From DVED01 sp963838375 (lineage in GTDB: Bacteria; Cyanobacteriota; Cyanobacteriia; Cyanobacteriales; Geitlerinemataceae): 64,000 nucleotides of DNA. Positions 1 to 8,879 of this stretch are shown one piece after another. The notes beneath the pieces are model-generated. The model searched no databases. It saw only the letters and a list, made by a program, of their open reading frames with translations, and had not been told where the DNA came from. The translations under genes and the position numbers were made by a program. The first letter of the stretch is position 1. The number at the start of each line of letters is the position of its first letter. The stretch covers positions 310,001-374,000 of the forward strand of contig CAWIQY010000015.1 of the NCBI GenBank assembly GCA_963838375.1. Reading direction: 5' to 3'.

Positions 1-1200
1 CGAGCGCAGATTAAACTTTTCGATGGCGATCGTCAACAAAATTAAGATGAAAATAGAAATTCCGGTAGTGACAAAGAAATAACTAAAAGTTGCACTATCT
101 TTTTTTATTCCTCCTTGGTAAGGTTCTAAGCATAAGCCAAATATCGTCAGATAGAGTCCCCAGCGATATAAAGTTGCGATTAACTTTTCTGTAGCAACTT
201 TGGGACTTTGGACGAAGCGGTCGCCCCAAAACAGCAAAAAAGTCACAACGATCGTTGTTTGCCAAACCCAGCGGGATTGCAATCCAACGAGAACGGAAAG
301 AATTGTTGTCCCCAACAATAAACTCAATAGTAGATATCGGTTTCGAGTCCAGTAAAAACCTTCATCTCTGGACTGTTGCCGCCAAGAAATGAGCAAATCG
401 CCCACCATCGTACCGGGAATAACAATAAAAAGATACTTTAAATAATCGAATTGAAAGAGCCATGGAATGGGAGAAGACGACCACAGCGAAGCCACCCAAC
501 CATCTGCCGTTGAGGATAATCTTAATGCCAGTAAAACAGCTAAAAATCCCAAACGAAAGTGAGGTCGATCGCGGGTCAAGACCCATATCATTCCCCCAAA
601 CACGATCGTATTCGTCAAAACAATTAAGATGATATCGCTGCGATCGAGAGAAAATCCACCACCATCTGGGTAGCGCAGTACTGCCATCAAAAAAATTCCC
701 GAACCCCAACCCGCTAATGTGAGTGAAAGCCGTAGAGTTTTCGACCAAGTCGGAAACCACCGAGTATACATCAAAAACAGAATGATAAATCCCGCCAAGG
801 CAATCCACCAAGTTCGATCGGTGGGAGTAGAATTGAGTGTATAAGGGCGAATATGTTGTAAAAATATCGCAAAAACCCCTAAAAAAACTCCTCGCTTCAA
901 CAGCGATAAGATCGTTTGAAACCGCGTTTTTCCCGATTCTAAATGACGAGACTGCGCCAGCGGAATCGCCGCCCCCAAGGCAAACAAAAAGAGAGGAAAA
1001 ACCAGATCGACCCAAGTGAGTCCGGGTAAATTGGGGTTGAACGTATGGTTGGGTGGGGGGACTTGTGCGTGATACATCCAAGCCGGAAGTGCCCCGCCGA
1101 ACGGAATAACCCCCGAGAAAACCATCGCCAAAATTGCCAATCCCCGCAAGGCATCGAGCGCATCGGCTCGTTTGGGTATCGAAAAAGAAGTGCCAGCCAT
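1..1200 (-). CDS. Partial multi-pass membrane acyltransferase-like protein (DUF5009 / HGSNAT-like)
   Basis: An open frame of 400 codons runs from an ATG at 1200 off the left edge, so the C-terminus is missing. The N-terminus reads MAGTSFSIPKRADALDALRG, followed by LAILAMVFSGVIPFGG. This is the arginine-rich start plus 'LDALRGLAI' helix seen in DUF5009/heparan-alpha-glucosaminide N-acetyltransferase-like and related integral-membrane acyltransferases. About ten hydrophobic segments follow, including LVFPLFLFALGAAIPLAQS. Substrate and reaction cannot be told from sequence; the cyanobacterial members are uncharacterised as far as I know. Frames overlapping it on the same strand are shadows with poor composition. 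Family call is fairly secure, function is inferred. Confidence 0.75.
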   Translation of the reverse strand, partial: MAGTSFSIPKRADALDALRGLAILAMVFSGVIPFGGALPAWMYHAQVPPPNHTFNPNLPGLTWVDLVFPLFLFALGAAIPLAQSRHLESGKTRFQTILSLLKRGVFLGVFAIFLQHIRPYTLNSTPTDRTWWIALAGFIILFLMYTRWFPTWSKTLRLSLTLAGWGSGIFLMAVLRYPDGGGFSLDRSDIILIVLTNTIVFGGMIWVLTRDRPHFRLGFLAVLLALRLSSTADGWVASLWSSSPIPWLFQFDYLKYLFIVIPGTMVGDLLISWRQQSRDEGFYWTRNRYLLLSLLLGTTILSVLVGLQSRWVWQTTIVVTFLLFWGDRFVQSPKVATEKLIATLYRWGLYLTIFGLCLEPYQGGIKKDSATFSYFFVTTGISIFILILLTIAIEKFNLRS

Positions 1201-1261
1201 AAGAAAGGAGTTACAGGAGTTGCAAAAGTATTTCTATAATCCCATCACCCCAAACCCCAAA

Positions 1262-1915
1262 TTATCGAATAGGAGTCGCCATCGCCACGACACCAGACAC
1301 TCGAACCCCCCGTCGTTTCAAAGCGTTAACCGCTGCCTTTGCCGTCGCACCCGTCGTATAAATATCATCGAGTAACAGCACCATATCAGAGGGCGAAGGG
1401 CGAAATCCTGCCCCGACATCAAATGCCTTGGCAACCTCCTGCTGCCGTTCTTCGGGAGACAAACCAAACAGCGCTTGAGTTTGGCGAACTCGTTGCAAGC
1501 CTCGTTTGGCTAAGGGAAAACCCGTAACCTGGCAAAAATACTGAGCCAGTAATTCCGCTTGATCGAAGCCGCGTTCTCGACGCTTGTGAGGGTGCATGGG
1601 AATGGGTACGACAGTGTGTTTGACTATCCCCTTCTGATGCGAGTTCTGCCAAGCTCGACCGAGCCATTGTCCCAAGGGTTTGGCAAGCTGGGGATGGTTT
1701 TCGTATTTCATCGCGGCGATCGCCGCTTTTAACTGACCGTCATACTCTCCCCAAGCAAATACCGGCAGAGGTTTTTGCCAAAATCGACTGGGATTGGCTA
1801 ACTGGCAGCGTTGGATCTGTCGCTGACAATACAGACAAAGTTCAGTTTCTGCACTGCGATCGCACAGCGGGCAATTACTCTTTAGAAATAAACCAAGAAT
1901 AGATTTGTATACCAT
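1262..1915 (-). CDS. comF: ComF family phosphoribosyltransferase-like protein
   Basis: A 217-residue protein starting at MVYKSILGLF. A longer in-frame start at 2125 adds about 70 residues with no family resemblance, so the shorter start is preferred. It has an N-terminal four-cysteine zinc-ribbon (CPLC...CLYC) and a C-terminal PRTase fold with the PRPP-binding loop LLLDDIYTTGATA. ComF proteins support DNA uptake in naturally competent bacteria; a similar role is known for the family, not shown here. The gene is transcribed away from the PEP-utilising enzyme at 2274. Confidence 0.88.
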   Translation of the reverse strand: MVYKSILGLFLKSNCPLCDRSAETELCLYCQRQIQRCQLANPSRFWQKPLPVFAWGEYDGQLKAAIAAMKYENHPQLAKPLGQWLGRAWQNSHQKGIVKHTVVPIPMHPHKRRERGFDQAELLAQYFCQVTGFPLAKRGLQRVRQTQALFGLSPEERQQEVAKAFDVGAGFRPSPSDMVLLLDDIYTTGATAKAAVNALKRRGVRVSGVVAMATPIR

Positions 1916-2273
1916 AGATATATCGTTAAAGTACTGAAATTGCCAAAACTTCATCAATTCAACAAAATTGCGGAATTTACTTAAAAATACCGTAAAAACT
2001 ATTTTAAATCGATCGCGTTCTCCGCAATATCCCCTAAGATAACCATCAAAGCTCGTATAAAGAATCGTTTGTCTGTTGACGCCCGCTCTCAATATCGGCG
2101 CTCCACAGAAACAATCTATTCTCATGATCTAGATCTCTTGGGGTCCAATCACCTTCTTCCTTCGTGGAGGAGGTGATTTTTGTGCGATACTCCGAAAGAG
2201 TCGCTCCGCAAACGGGCTCGAGATTGCGGGATGGGATCGATAATAGAAAGTGCATCCGACGAGCTAAGACTAA
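1916..2273. other. Divergent intergenic region with a hairpin followed by T-tract
   Basis: About 358 bases separate the divergently transcribed comF and the PEP-utilising gene. The only clear structure is a hairpin at 2147-2175, with arms AATCACCT.. and ..AGGTGATT around a short TTCG-containing loop, followed by TTTTT on the plus strand. It lies in the likely 5' leader of the downstream gene, so it could be an attenuator, or simply the end of a short transcript. No protein-coding gene is evident. Confidence 0.35.
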
Positions 2274-4664
2274 ATGAAAAATTTACGCTGGCTCGACCGC
2301 ATCCATCCCGCCGTTGGCGAAACGACTTCCGAGGAGTCTCGATCGAATGCCGGAGATCGGGCGTTTTATCTGAGCTGTATTGCCCAAAAGGGCTATCCTA
2401 CATTACCGGGGTTGGTGGTATCAGCACAGATGCTGTGTGATTTTTTGCAGGGTCAGACGTGGCAAGAGCCGCCATTTGCCCAATGGCTGTTTTCTTCGGA
2501 ACCTCTCAATGTTGAAGACCCTTCTCAACTCCAAACCATTTCCTCGACCATTCGTCAGGCAATTGTTTCTGCCGAACTTCCCTCTGCGTGGATTACCGCT
2601 TTAGCAGAAGCCACATCTGGCTGGGCGGTCAACTCTGCGATCTTTTGCCCTTCCCTTTCGATTCCCGATCGAGTGGGGAAGGATACGCAAGCCCATTTGA
2701 GTCAACTACTCAACTCCCACAGGGCGATCGTTCGCCCAGACGACCTTGCACTCGCCCTGAAGCGGGTTTGGGCAGAATTATTTCGCGCCCGCAGTTTATT
2801 TGGCTGGCAGCGTTATGGGATTGAACTCTGGGAAATTCGGCTGGCGGTGTTAGTACAACCCTTAGAAAAGGCGATCGCCTCTGGCAGCCTCGAAGCCCAT
2901 CCCTCCCGGATTGAGATCCAAGCGACATCGGGATGGGGACTCTTCCTTTCTGGGGGAGAAGTGATTCCCGAAATCTATCAAGTTTGCCCTCAAACAGGGG
3001 AAGTGCGAGTTCGACGTCAAGGTTTTTCCACTCAAATGTACGATCTTGGGGAAACCTCCGTACCATTGCCAGAAGATCGCCCCGGTGAAGAAAAATCCGA
3101 TCGTCAATGGGCTTTATCCGATCGTTCTTTGACATCACTCATTCGGTTGGCCAAGAGTTTGATGGTAGACTTCAGATCGAATTTTCAATTGGAATGGATG
3201 TTGCTTGCGGCGACACCTTGGAACCCAGATGAGTTGGCATCCGAACTCTTGCTCTATGTAATTCAAGTGCATCCTCTGGACGCTGATGTGACGGAAACCC
3301 CGATGAAATCGAACAACTGTGATTTGTCCGATCGCGCAGCGCACCCACCACAGGATAGATCGTCCGTGATGACCGGATTAGCCGCTTCTGGAGGAGTCGC
3401 GATCGCCCCCGCACGAACTTTAGCCCAACTTTACCAAAATGGCAGTCCGACACCGAGTCCGTATATTTTAGTTGCAGCGCAACTCGATCCCGATGTTTTT
3501 GGGTTCCTCCAGGCAGCGGCGGGATTGGTGACAGAACGAGGGGGACTCACCACTCATGCTGCCATTTTTGCTCGGGAGTTGGGTATTCCGGCAGTAGTGG
3601 GGGTTGCGAATGCGACTAAGCGGATTCAAGGTGGGGAGTGGCTGCATCTTGATGGCGATCGGGGTGAAGTGCATTTTACCGACTTTCCCCCAAGCTCAGC
3701 TCAGTCTCCTCCAGTTCCTCAAGCCTTATTTCCCACTCCGCAAAATCTGGCGACTCAACTTTGGGTCAACCTGTCTCAAACGAGTCTCCTCGATCGGATT
3801 GCCACTTTTCCCGTGGATGGCGTGGGCTTGATCCGCTCTGAACTGATAGCGAATGAGGTTTTAGACGGACAAACGTTTGATGAGTGGATACAAGCCAAAC
3901 GACAGGAAGAGTATCTCGCTCGATTGGCGACAACCCTGGAGAAATTTGCCCGCGCTTTTGCGCCGCGACCAGTTTTTTACCGGACATTTGATGGGGGAAT
4001 CCTGGGAAGGAAAGCCGATTCGGCATTGGGAGTGCGGGGAACCTGGAGCTATCAACTCGATCCCACACTGTTCGATCTCGAACTCTCGGCAATTGCGCGA
4101 GTCCGTCAGCAGGGTTGCACCAATTTGCACCTCATTTTACCGTTTGTTCGTACGGTGGAAGAGTTTAATTTTTGTCGGCGGCGCGTCGAACAGGTCGGCT
4201 TAAATGTGGGTTTAACGGGTTCGTCTTCGTTTCAACTGTGGATTATGGCAGAAGTGCCATCGGCGATCTTTTTGCTACCCGATTACATCCGAGCTGGAGT
4301 TCAAGGCATCGCCATTGGTAGTAACGATTTGACGCAACTGATTTTAGCAGCCGAACGCGATGCGACTCCAATGGAGTATCGCGACGATCGTCAGATAACA
4401 GAGCCTTTGGACGCACGACACCCGGCGGTAATGCGAGCTATCCAACAACTGATCGCCACAGCCAGAGCCGAGGGAATTCCCTGTTCGATCTGCGGCGATG
4501 CTCCGACTCGATATCCCGAACCGATCGATGCTCTTGTTCGCTGGGGAATTACGGCAATTTCTGTGTCTCCCGATGCAGTGGAGTTTGCCGCCCGATCGAT
4601 CGCTCGAGCTGAAAAGCGCCTACTCCTGGATGCGGCTCGTCGGTCTCTGGCAGACTCCCAATAG
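2274..4664 (+). CDS. PEP synthase / PEP-utilising enzyme family protein with divergent N-terminal domain
   Basis: A 796-residue protein with the domain order of phosphoenolpyruvate synthase: an N-terminal pyruvate/ATP-binding-like region, a swivelling phosphohistidine domain, and a C-terminal PEP/pyruvate TIM barrel. The phosphohistidine loop reads GGLTTHAAIFARELGIP, putting the catalytic His near residue 428. The barrel carries GIAIGSNDLTQL and a CSICGDAP segment with the expected acid Cys near residue 740. The N-terminal third is poorly conserved: the usual VGGKNASL and S-S-A-x-A-E-D motifs are not visible. It may therefore be a non-canonical PEP-utilising phosphotransferase rather than a true PpsA. 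ATG at 2274; ends at a bidirectional terminator. Confidence 0.78.
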   Translation: MKNLRWLDRIHPAVGETTSEESRSNAGDRAFYLSCIAQKGYPTLPGLVVSAQMLCDFLQGQTWQEPPFAQWLFSSEPLNVEDPSQLQTISSTIRQAIVSAELPSAWITALAEATSGWAVNSAIFCPSLSIPDRVGKDTQAHLSQLLNSHRAIVRPDDLALALKRVWAELFRARSLFGWQRYGIELWEIRLAVLVQPLEKAIASGSLEAHPSRIEIQATSGWGLFLSGGEVIPEIYQVCPQTGEVRVRRQGFSTQMYDLGETSVPLPEDRPGEEKSDRQWALSDRSLTSLIRLAKSLMVDFRSNFQLEWMLLAATPWNPDELASELLLYVIQVHPLDADVTETPMKSNNCDLSDRAAHPPQDRSSVMTGLAASGGVAIAPARTLAQLYQNGSPTPSPYILVAAQLDPDVFGFLQAAAGLVTERGGLTTHAAIFARELGIPAVVGVANATKRIQGGEWLHLDGDRGEVHFTDFPPSSAQSPPVPQALFPTPQNLATQLWVNLSQTSLLDRIATFPVDGVGLIRSELIANEVLDGQTFDEWIQAKRQEEYLARLATTLEKFARAFAPRPVFYRTFDGGILGRKADSALGVRGTWSYQLDPTLFDLELSAIARVRQQGCTNLHLILPFVRTVEEFNFCRRRVEQVGLNVGLTGSSSFQLWIMAEVPSAIFLLPDYIRAGVQGIAIGSNDLTQLILAAERDATPMEYRDDRQITEPLDARHPAVMRAIQQLIATARAEGIPCSICGDAPTRYPEPIDALVRWGITAISVSPDAVEFAARSIARAEKRLLLDAARRSLADSQ

Positions 4665-4686
4665 AGAGCAAGAATTAGACAAGACT

Positions 4687-4710
4687 CCCCCGGACTGTAG
4701 CCGGGGGTTT
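4687..4710. terminator. Bidirectional hairpin terminator between convergent genes
   Basis: Perfect 7-bp GC stem (CCCCCGG / CCGGGGG) with a 7-base loop followed by TTT, lying between the stop codons of the converging PEP-utilising gene and the CyanoQ gene. A shared factor-independent terminator is the simplest reading. Confidence 0.7.
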
Positions 4711-4721
4711 GTCACTGTGAC

Positions 4722-5174
4722 TTAGCTAGCTGAGTCGGCGGAAGGGATCAGATTCAAGAAGGCATCAAAGTCTGCCAAGCTTTCGTTGTAGTTTCTTACG
4801 GCTTGGTAGTAGTCGTCGGCGTTGGCTGCCGCATCGATATCTTCTAAGTGATTGAATAGATCTTTCGCCATTTGGGCGGCATTTTGTTGTTCGCTCGGCA
4901 ACAGCAGGTTGCGGCTAATTCGGCTTGTCTGTTCGCGCAGTGTTCCCAGGGGACCGTGAATGAACATATCCACGTAGGGCCAATTTTTGGCTTCGATCAG
5001 TTTTCCGAGCTCGTCCATGCGATCGCGCATTCCGACAAGCCGAGAGGCTGAAGACTGAAGTTGGCTGATTTGTTCGGCAGAATAGGTCGGAGGCGCTTTG
5101 GCTTGGGGAGAACCGCAACTGACCAGAATGACGGTAAAGAGGGCGAAGATCCCGGCTAAAATCGAACGATACAT
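4722..5174 (-). CDS. psbQ: Photosystem II lipoprotein PsbQ (CyanoQ)
   Basis: A 150-residue protein with an N-terminal hydrophobic signal ending in a lipobox (ILVSC, Cys20), so it is likely processed by signal peptidase II and anchored on the lumenal face of the thylakoid. The rest is a predicted all-helical bundle with the CyanoQ hallmarks 'NWPYVDMFIHGPLG' and 'R..SRNLL'. CyanoQ is a peripheral subunit that stabilises the oxygen-evolving complex. Length matches the family. Monocistronic as far as can be seen. Confidence 0.92.
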   Translation of the reverse strand: MYRSILAGIFALFTVILVSCGSPQAKAPPTYSAEQISQLQSSASRLVGMRDRMDELGKLIEAKNWPYVDMFIHGPLGTLREQTSRISRNLLLPSEQQNAAQMAKDLFNHLEDIDAAANADDYYQAVRNYNESLADFDAFLNLIPSADSAS

Positions 5175-5316
5175 AGGTATATTTACTGAAACAGTCTGAA
5201 TGAAATCAAAACGCTAACTCGATCATTTTACCGATGAGAGCGCAACGGGAGAAGGGAATCGCGAATTTCCTGAATCACCAGTATTCAATAATAGATCTTT
5301 TCTCCAATCGAAAGGC

Positions 5317-6165
5317 TTAGTCGTCCTGACGATGGAAAAATCTTAGCAGCGCGTCGCTAATTTCCTGAGGCCAATGATCTTGGGGATAGTGTCCCGCTTT
5401 TTCCAAGCGAATCAATTTGCCATTCTCCAATCGATCGGCTAAAGTTTGGGCGGGTTCGATCGCCAGCCAAGGATCGAGCGTTCCCCAAATCAGCAAAGTG
5501 GGGTGTTGCCATTTTTCCCAACCTGCTTCGAGTTCTGCCATCGCCGCTTTTAAATCCAGGTTGCGAATTGTCATCAACAACGATCGCCCTGCATCGGAAC
5601 TTCTCAAGAAAGGGCGGCGATAGACATCTAGATCTTCGTCGGTGACTACAAAACCGCTTCCGGCTTCCAGGGTTCGATCGACCAGTAACGGATCTTGAGT
5701 CATCATATCACCCACTAAGGGCAAACCCATTTGTTGGATTTTCCAGGGTAATTTAGCGTCGCCAGAAATCGGGGTATTGAGAATTGCCAACCGTTCGATC
5801 CGATCGGGGTTTCTCAGGGCATATTGTAACCCCACAGAGCCTAAAAATCCCTGGACAACCAGATGAAATTTATCGATTTTCAATGCAGTTAAAAAGTCGT
5901 CTAAGGCGCGAATAAAAGTATCGGATGTATAGTTGAACTCTCGTTTGTCGGGTTGTGACGAGCGTCCAGATCCAATCCAGTCAGGAGCGATCGCGCGGAA
6001 TCCTTTGCTGGAAAGCTGCGGTAAAATTGCACTCCAAGAATAACTTTGCGACGGGATTCCATGAAGGAATAAAACGGGAAGACGAGGGCTGGAATTGGCA
6101 GGGTTCACTTCCCGATAAAACCAAGTTAACGCTCCGATTTCAACAAATTTTTCTTCAATTTTCAT
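5317..6165 (-). CDS. Alpha/beta-fold hydrolase-like protein lacking the usual nucleophile
   Basis: A 282-residue protein of the alpha/beta hydrolase superfamily, closest in style to haloalkane dehalogenase/epoxide hydrolase-like members: the oxyanion motif LFLHGIPSQSYSW at 33-44, the strand-turn PDWIGSGRS at 61-69, an acid turn GTLDPW, and the terminal histidine in KAGHYPQDHWP. At the nucleophile elbow the sequence is VVQGFLGSVG (103-112), where homologous enzymes have a Ser or Asp; residue 106 is Gly. I recall similar 'QGFLGSVG' elbows in other cyanobacterial proteins, so this is probably a conserved variant rather than damage. Activity is therefore uncertain. Confidence 0.85.
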   Translation of the reverse strand: MKIEEKFVEIGALTWFYREVNPANSSPRLPVLFLHGIPSQSYSWSAILPQLSSKGFRAIAPDWIGSGRSSQPDKREFNYTSDTFIRALDDFLTALKIDKFHLVVQGFLGSVGLQYALRNPDRIERLAILNTPISGDAKLPWKIQQMGLPLVGDMMTQDPLLVDRTLEAGSGFVVTDEDLDVYRRPFLRSSDAGRSLLMTIRNLDLKAAMAELEAGWEKWQHPTLLIWGTLDPWLAIEPAQTLADRLENGKLIRLEKAGHYPQDHWPQEISDALLRFFHRQDD

Positions 6166-6262
6166 TATTTAAATTTAAATCATTTTATTGGTAATTGGTA
6201 ATTTGCGATCGAGCGAATTTGACTTTCCGTGGCAAATTGAAGTTAAGTTTTTGTCCTAAAAT

Positions 6263-6300
6263 ATAGAGCGCCCTCAAACGATCGAGAAGCGCTCTATTTT
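6263..6300 (-). terminator. Terminator of the petC-petA operon
   Basis: Nine-base inverted repeat (ATAGAGCGC ... GCGCTCTAT) about 100 bases beyond the petA stop, followed on the minus strand by TATTTT. Position and form fit a factor-independent terminator for petCA. Confidence 0.65.
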
Positions 6301-6395
6301 AACCAAAAACGATCGGATTTTTTCTCTTTAAAACTCGAGTTTTTCTAGAAAGTTCAGAGTTCTATATAAGTTCTGAACTCCAGCCATTTTTCGAG

Positions 6396-7385
6396 TTAAA
6401 AATTCATTTCAGCCGCTTGTACTTTTTCCACCTGTTTCTTCTTCAGAACCAGGAAGATTTGCGCCAAAGTTACCAGCGCGAAGAAACCGATCAAGCCCAC
6501 AATGCGGTTCGCACTTTGTAAGACAATTTCGCCGTCAGCTTGACCAAAACCACCGACATTAGGATCGTTCGTCAGGGGGTCGCCAACCTTCACCGTTTGT
6601 CCTTCGGAGACGATTAGTTCGGGTCCGGCTTGGATGGTATCGATCGTTTCTGTTCCATCTTCGGTTTGGATGGTGACTTCGTAACCACCCGCTTCGACCG
6701 ACTTAATCTGGCTCACAGCACCGGCAGCCGTTGCCTTGACGACGCCATTATTGCTCGCTAGACCCGTGGGATAGACTTGACCGCGACCTCGGTTGCCACC
6801 GACGTGAACGGGATATTTGCCAAAGTGAAGGCTCTTGTCGGTGCGGGGGTCAGGAGACAGAACGGGGAAGACCAGTTCTTGGTACTGTTCGCCCGGTAAA
6901 GGTCCGACGAGAATAACGTTATCTTGACCTTCTTTATAGGTCTGATAGTACAGTCCTCCGGTTTCTTCTTTGAGCTCTTCAGAAATGCGATCTTCGGGAG
7001 CAATTTTGAAGCCTTCTGGCAGCATCAAAACCGCCCCGACATTCAATCCGCCTTTGCTGCCATCTCCCAAGACTTGCTGCATGCTGGTGTCGTAGGGAAC
7101 TTTGACCACCGCTTTAAACACGGTATCGGGAAGGACAGACTGGGGAATCTCAATTTGAGTGGGTTTAGCGCCGAGGTGGCAGTTGGCACAGACAATCCGT
7201 CCCGTGGCTTCGCGGGGAGTTTCCGGTGCGGTTTGCTGCGCCCAGAACGGATAAGCGGCAGCTGACTGGGGAAGTATGATATCGCCCGCGAGGAAAAAGG
7301 CGAGGGTGGCGACTGCCAAAATGATTCCTCTGGCAAGGATTTGCGTTTGGCGAGCGATCGTGACGATAGTAGAAGTTAGTTTCAT
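6396..7385 (-). CDS. petA: Cytochrome f (apocytochrome f precursor)
   Basis: A 329-residue precursor of the cytochrome b6f subunit that passes electrons from the Rieske centre to plastocyanin or cytochrome c6. The signal peptide ends at SAAA before Tyr45, whose amino group becomes the axial haem ligand in mature cytochrome f (YPFWAQQ). The haem c motif CANCH is at 66-70. A large lumenal domain is followed by one C-terminal membrane anchor (GLIGFFALVTLAQIFLVL) and a short lysine-rich stromal tail. It lies 64 bases downstream of petC in the usual cyanobacterial petCA operon. Confidence 0.97.
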   Translation of the reverse strand: MKLTSTIVTIARQTQILARGIILAVATLAFFLAGDIILPQSAAAYPFWAQQTAPETPREATGRIVCANCHLGAKPTQIEIPQSVLPDTVFKAVVKVPYDTSMQQVLGDGSKGGLNVGAVLMLPEGFKIAPEDRISEELKEETGGLYYQTYKEGQDNVILVGPLPGEQYQELVFPVLSPDPRTDKSLHFGKYPVHVGGNRGRGQVYPTGLASNNGVVKATAAGAVSQIKSVEAGGYEVTIQTEDGTETIDTIQAGPELIVSEGQTVKVGDPLTNDPNVGGFGQADGEIVLQSANRIVGLIGFFALVTLAQIFLVLKKKQVEKVQAAEMNF

Positions 7386-7449
7386 TTATAGCGGAAGTGT
7401 TCTCATTAAACGATTCTCGATATCGGCTTGGGTTCTCTTTAAACCTGCC

Positions 7450-7989
7450 CTATGCCCAATAAGGCTCTTCCCCAGTCCGAAAGTCGGTTTCCGTCCACGG
7501 GGTAAAGGAGATCTTGTCGTCGTCAACTGCGGCATGAACCAACGCCAGGGACAAAGGGGCAGGACCGCGGACGACTTTCCCTGTATTATCGTACTGAGAA
7601 CCGTGACAGGGACACATATACTTATCCGCTGCCGCGTTCCAGGGGACGACGCAACCCAAGTGGGTGCAGACGGCGTTGAGACCGTAGCTTGCGATCTCAC
7701 CGTCGTTTTCGACAATCAGGTAAGTCGGATCGCCTTTAAATCCTTGCGCCAAAACCCGCTCTCCGGGGTTGTGGGAGGCGGTAAAGGTGCTGGCGCTAAT
7801 ATCGTTACCCAGTTTGTCTTTGGCGATCAAACCGCCGCCCTTGCCGCCGCTAGACGGCGGGAGAAAATAATTGACAACTGGATACAGGGCGGCTGCGGCT
7901 ACACCAGTCACCGTACCGAAGGTTAGCAAATTCATAAACTGGCGTCGCCCCATGTTAGGGACGTCTGCCGAACTAGAAAGTTGAGTCAT
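7450..7989 (-). CDS. petC: Rieske iron-sulfur protein of cytochrome b6f
   Basis: A 179-residue Rieske protein. The N-terminus has a twin-arginine-like GRRQF before a single uncleaved transmembrane helix (TGVAAAALYPVVNYFLPP) and a glycine-rich hinge (SSGGKGGG). The 2Fe-2S motifs are CTHLGC (108-113) and CPCHG (126-130), giving Cys108/His110 and Cys126/His129 as ligands and a Cys113-Cys128 disulfide. It oxidises plastoquinol within the thylakoid b6f complex. First gene of petCA; its upstream region holds the structured element at 8025-8345. Confidence 0.97.
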   Translation of the reverse strand: MTQLSSSADVPNMGRRQFMNLLTFGTVTGVAAAALYPVVNYFLPPSSGGKGGGLIAKDKLGNDISASTFTASHNPGERVLAQGFKGDPTYLIVENDGEIASYGLNAVCTHLGCVVPWNAAADKYMCPCHGSQYDNTGKVVRGPAPLSLALVHAAVDDDKISFTPWTETDFRTGEEPYWA

Positions 7990-8024
7990 AAGTTACGTTC
8001 GTTCTATGGGTGGTATGTTGTTTG

Positions 8025-8345
8025 ACACTCCCCAGACTGAAGTCCGGAGGCTTTATCCCAATCGGAGTATTACCAGCAAACAGGTGTTCGGCGAATGCTC
8101 TTTTCGGAATTTCAGGCGCGGTTACGGTTTTCTAAGGGTTATCTAGAGGGTTTACTCACCCCCGCGCCCCAGGACTCGGTTTGGCAATGCGACTCGCTAG
8201 ATTACTGGGTTACTAGCCAGACCCTGGGAGCGAATCAACTCCCTGCATTAGGTCATTTCAACGTGTTCCCGATCTTATCGCAAATCCTAGGCGGTTTAAA
8301 CGGTTTGGGTCGTTTTCCTAAGAACAGCTAAAGCCACTGAGTTTC
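8025..8345 (-). ncRNA. Candidate ORF-less HEARO / IscB-type omega RNA element upstream of petC
   Basis: On the minus strand this gap has no convincing protein but shows strong RNA-like structure. A 7-bp stem is formed by TCTTAGG with CCTAGGA near its 5' end. It ends with GGGATAAAGCC, then a 9-bp hairpin (CTCCGGACT / AGTCTGGGG), then GAGTGTCAAAC. The GATAA(A)GCC plus terminal hairpin layout resembles the 3' part of HEARO RNAs, the guide scaffolds of IscB elements, which can persist without their ORF. No iscB is present: petC follows directly. Assignment rests on remembered features, not on a covariance search; an IS200/IS605 end is the alternative. Confidence 0.45.
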
Positions 8346-8542
8346 ACACCGACTAATTTTTTCTATGAGTTCACAAATAGCAAGTTCATCAATGGACCCC
8401 TACGCGATCGATTATTGACGCCACTGACGCACTCTGAATATAAAGAAATGTTAAAAAAAGACTATCCTCCGGGGACTGTCAGGCTTAGGAATAAAGAAAA
8501 GCCAGCGACTAGCCAACAACCACTAACCCATCACAACTCGCT

Positions 8543-8860
8543 ATGAACGGACAAGATCTACACCAGTTGATTTATGATAAATGGAGTCGATCGTACGATC
8601 TCCAAGTCCGACGCACGAAAGGCAAGATTTTTCTGCTGGTGATGTGGAAGTACCTCGAACAGGCATCTTTCCCGCTGTCTCAAGAGGATTACTTCGCTCA
8701 TCTGGAGACGATCGCCGGGTATCTCAATGCCTGGGGAGTAGTGGAACAAGTGCGGGCGTTTATCGCTGGGACGCGGGAAAATCCCCGATTGGGAAAAGCC
8801 GTCAGCATTCCTTTAGACTTGGGCGATCGGGCTTCGGAATGGCTGTTGGAAGAATTTTAA
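8543..8860 (+). CDS. DUF3067 family protein
   Basis: A 105-residue soluble protein that matches the cyanobacterial/plastid DUF3067 family: an N-terminal 'LIYDKWSRSYDLQVRRTKGKIFLLVMW' style segment and the 'Y..HL..IA.YLN.WG' helix. The family function is unknown to me. ATG at 8543. The gene converges on pyrR with only about 20 bases between stops. Length and conservation make it a genuine gene. Confidence 0.85.
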   Translation: MNGQDLHQLIYDKWSRSYDLQVRRTKGKIFLLVMWKYLEQASFPLSQEDYFAHLETIAGYLNAWGVVEQVRAFIAGTRENPRLGKAVSIPLDLGDRASEWLLEEF

Positions 8861-8879
8861 ATTGGTGACTAGCCACTCA

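Noticed and set aside
362..1081. 239-codon minus-strand open frame
   Set aside because: It is a +1/-1 shadow of the partial membrane acyltransferase, whose own frame is open for 400 codons with the family N-terminus; the shadow lacks any membrane-protein logic or family motif.
8095..8331. 78-codon plus-strand frame in the petC upstream gap
   Set aside because: It is antisense to the proposed structured RNA, lacks a ribosome-binding site and has no recognisable family.
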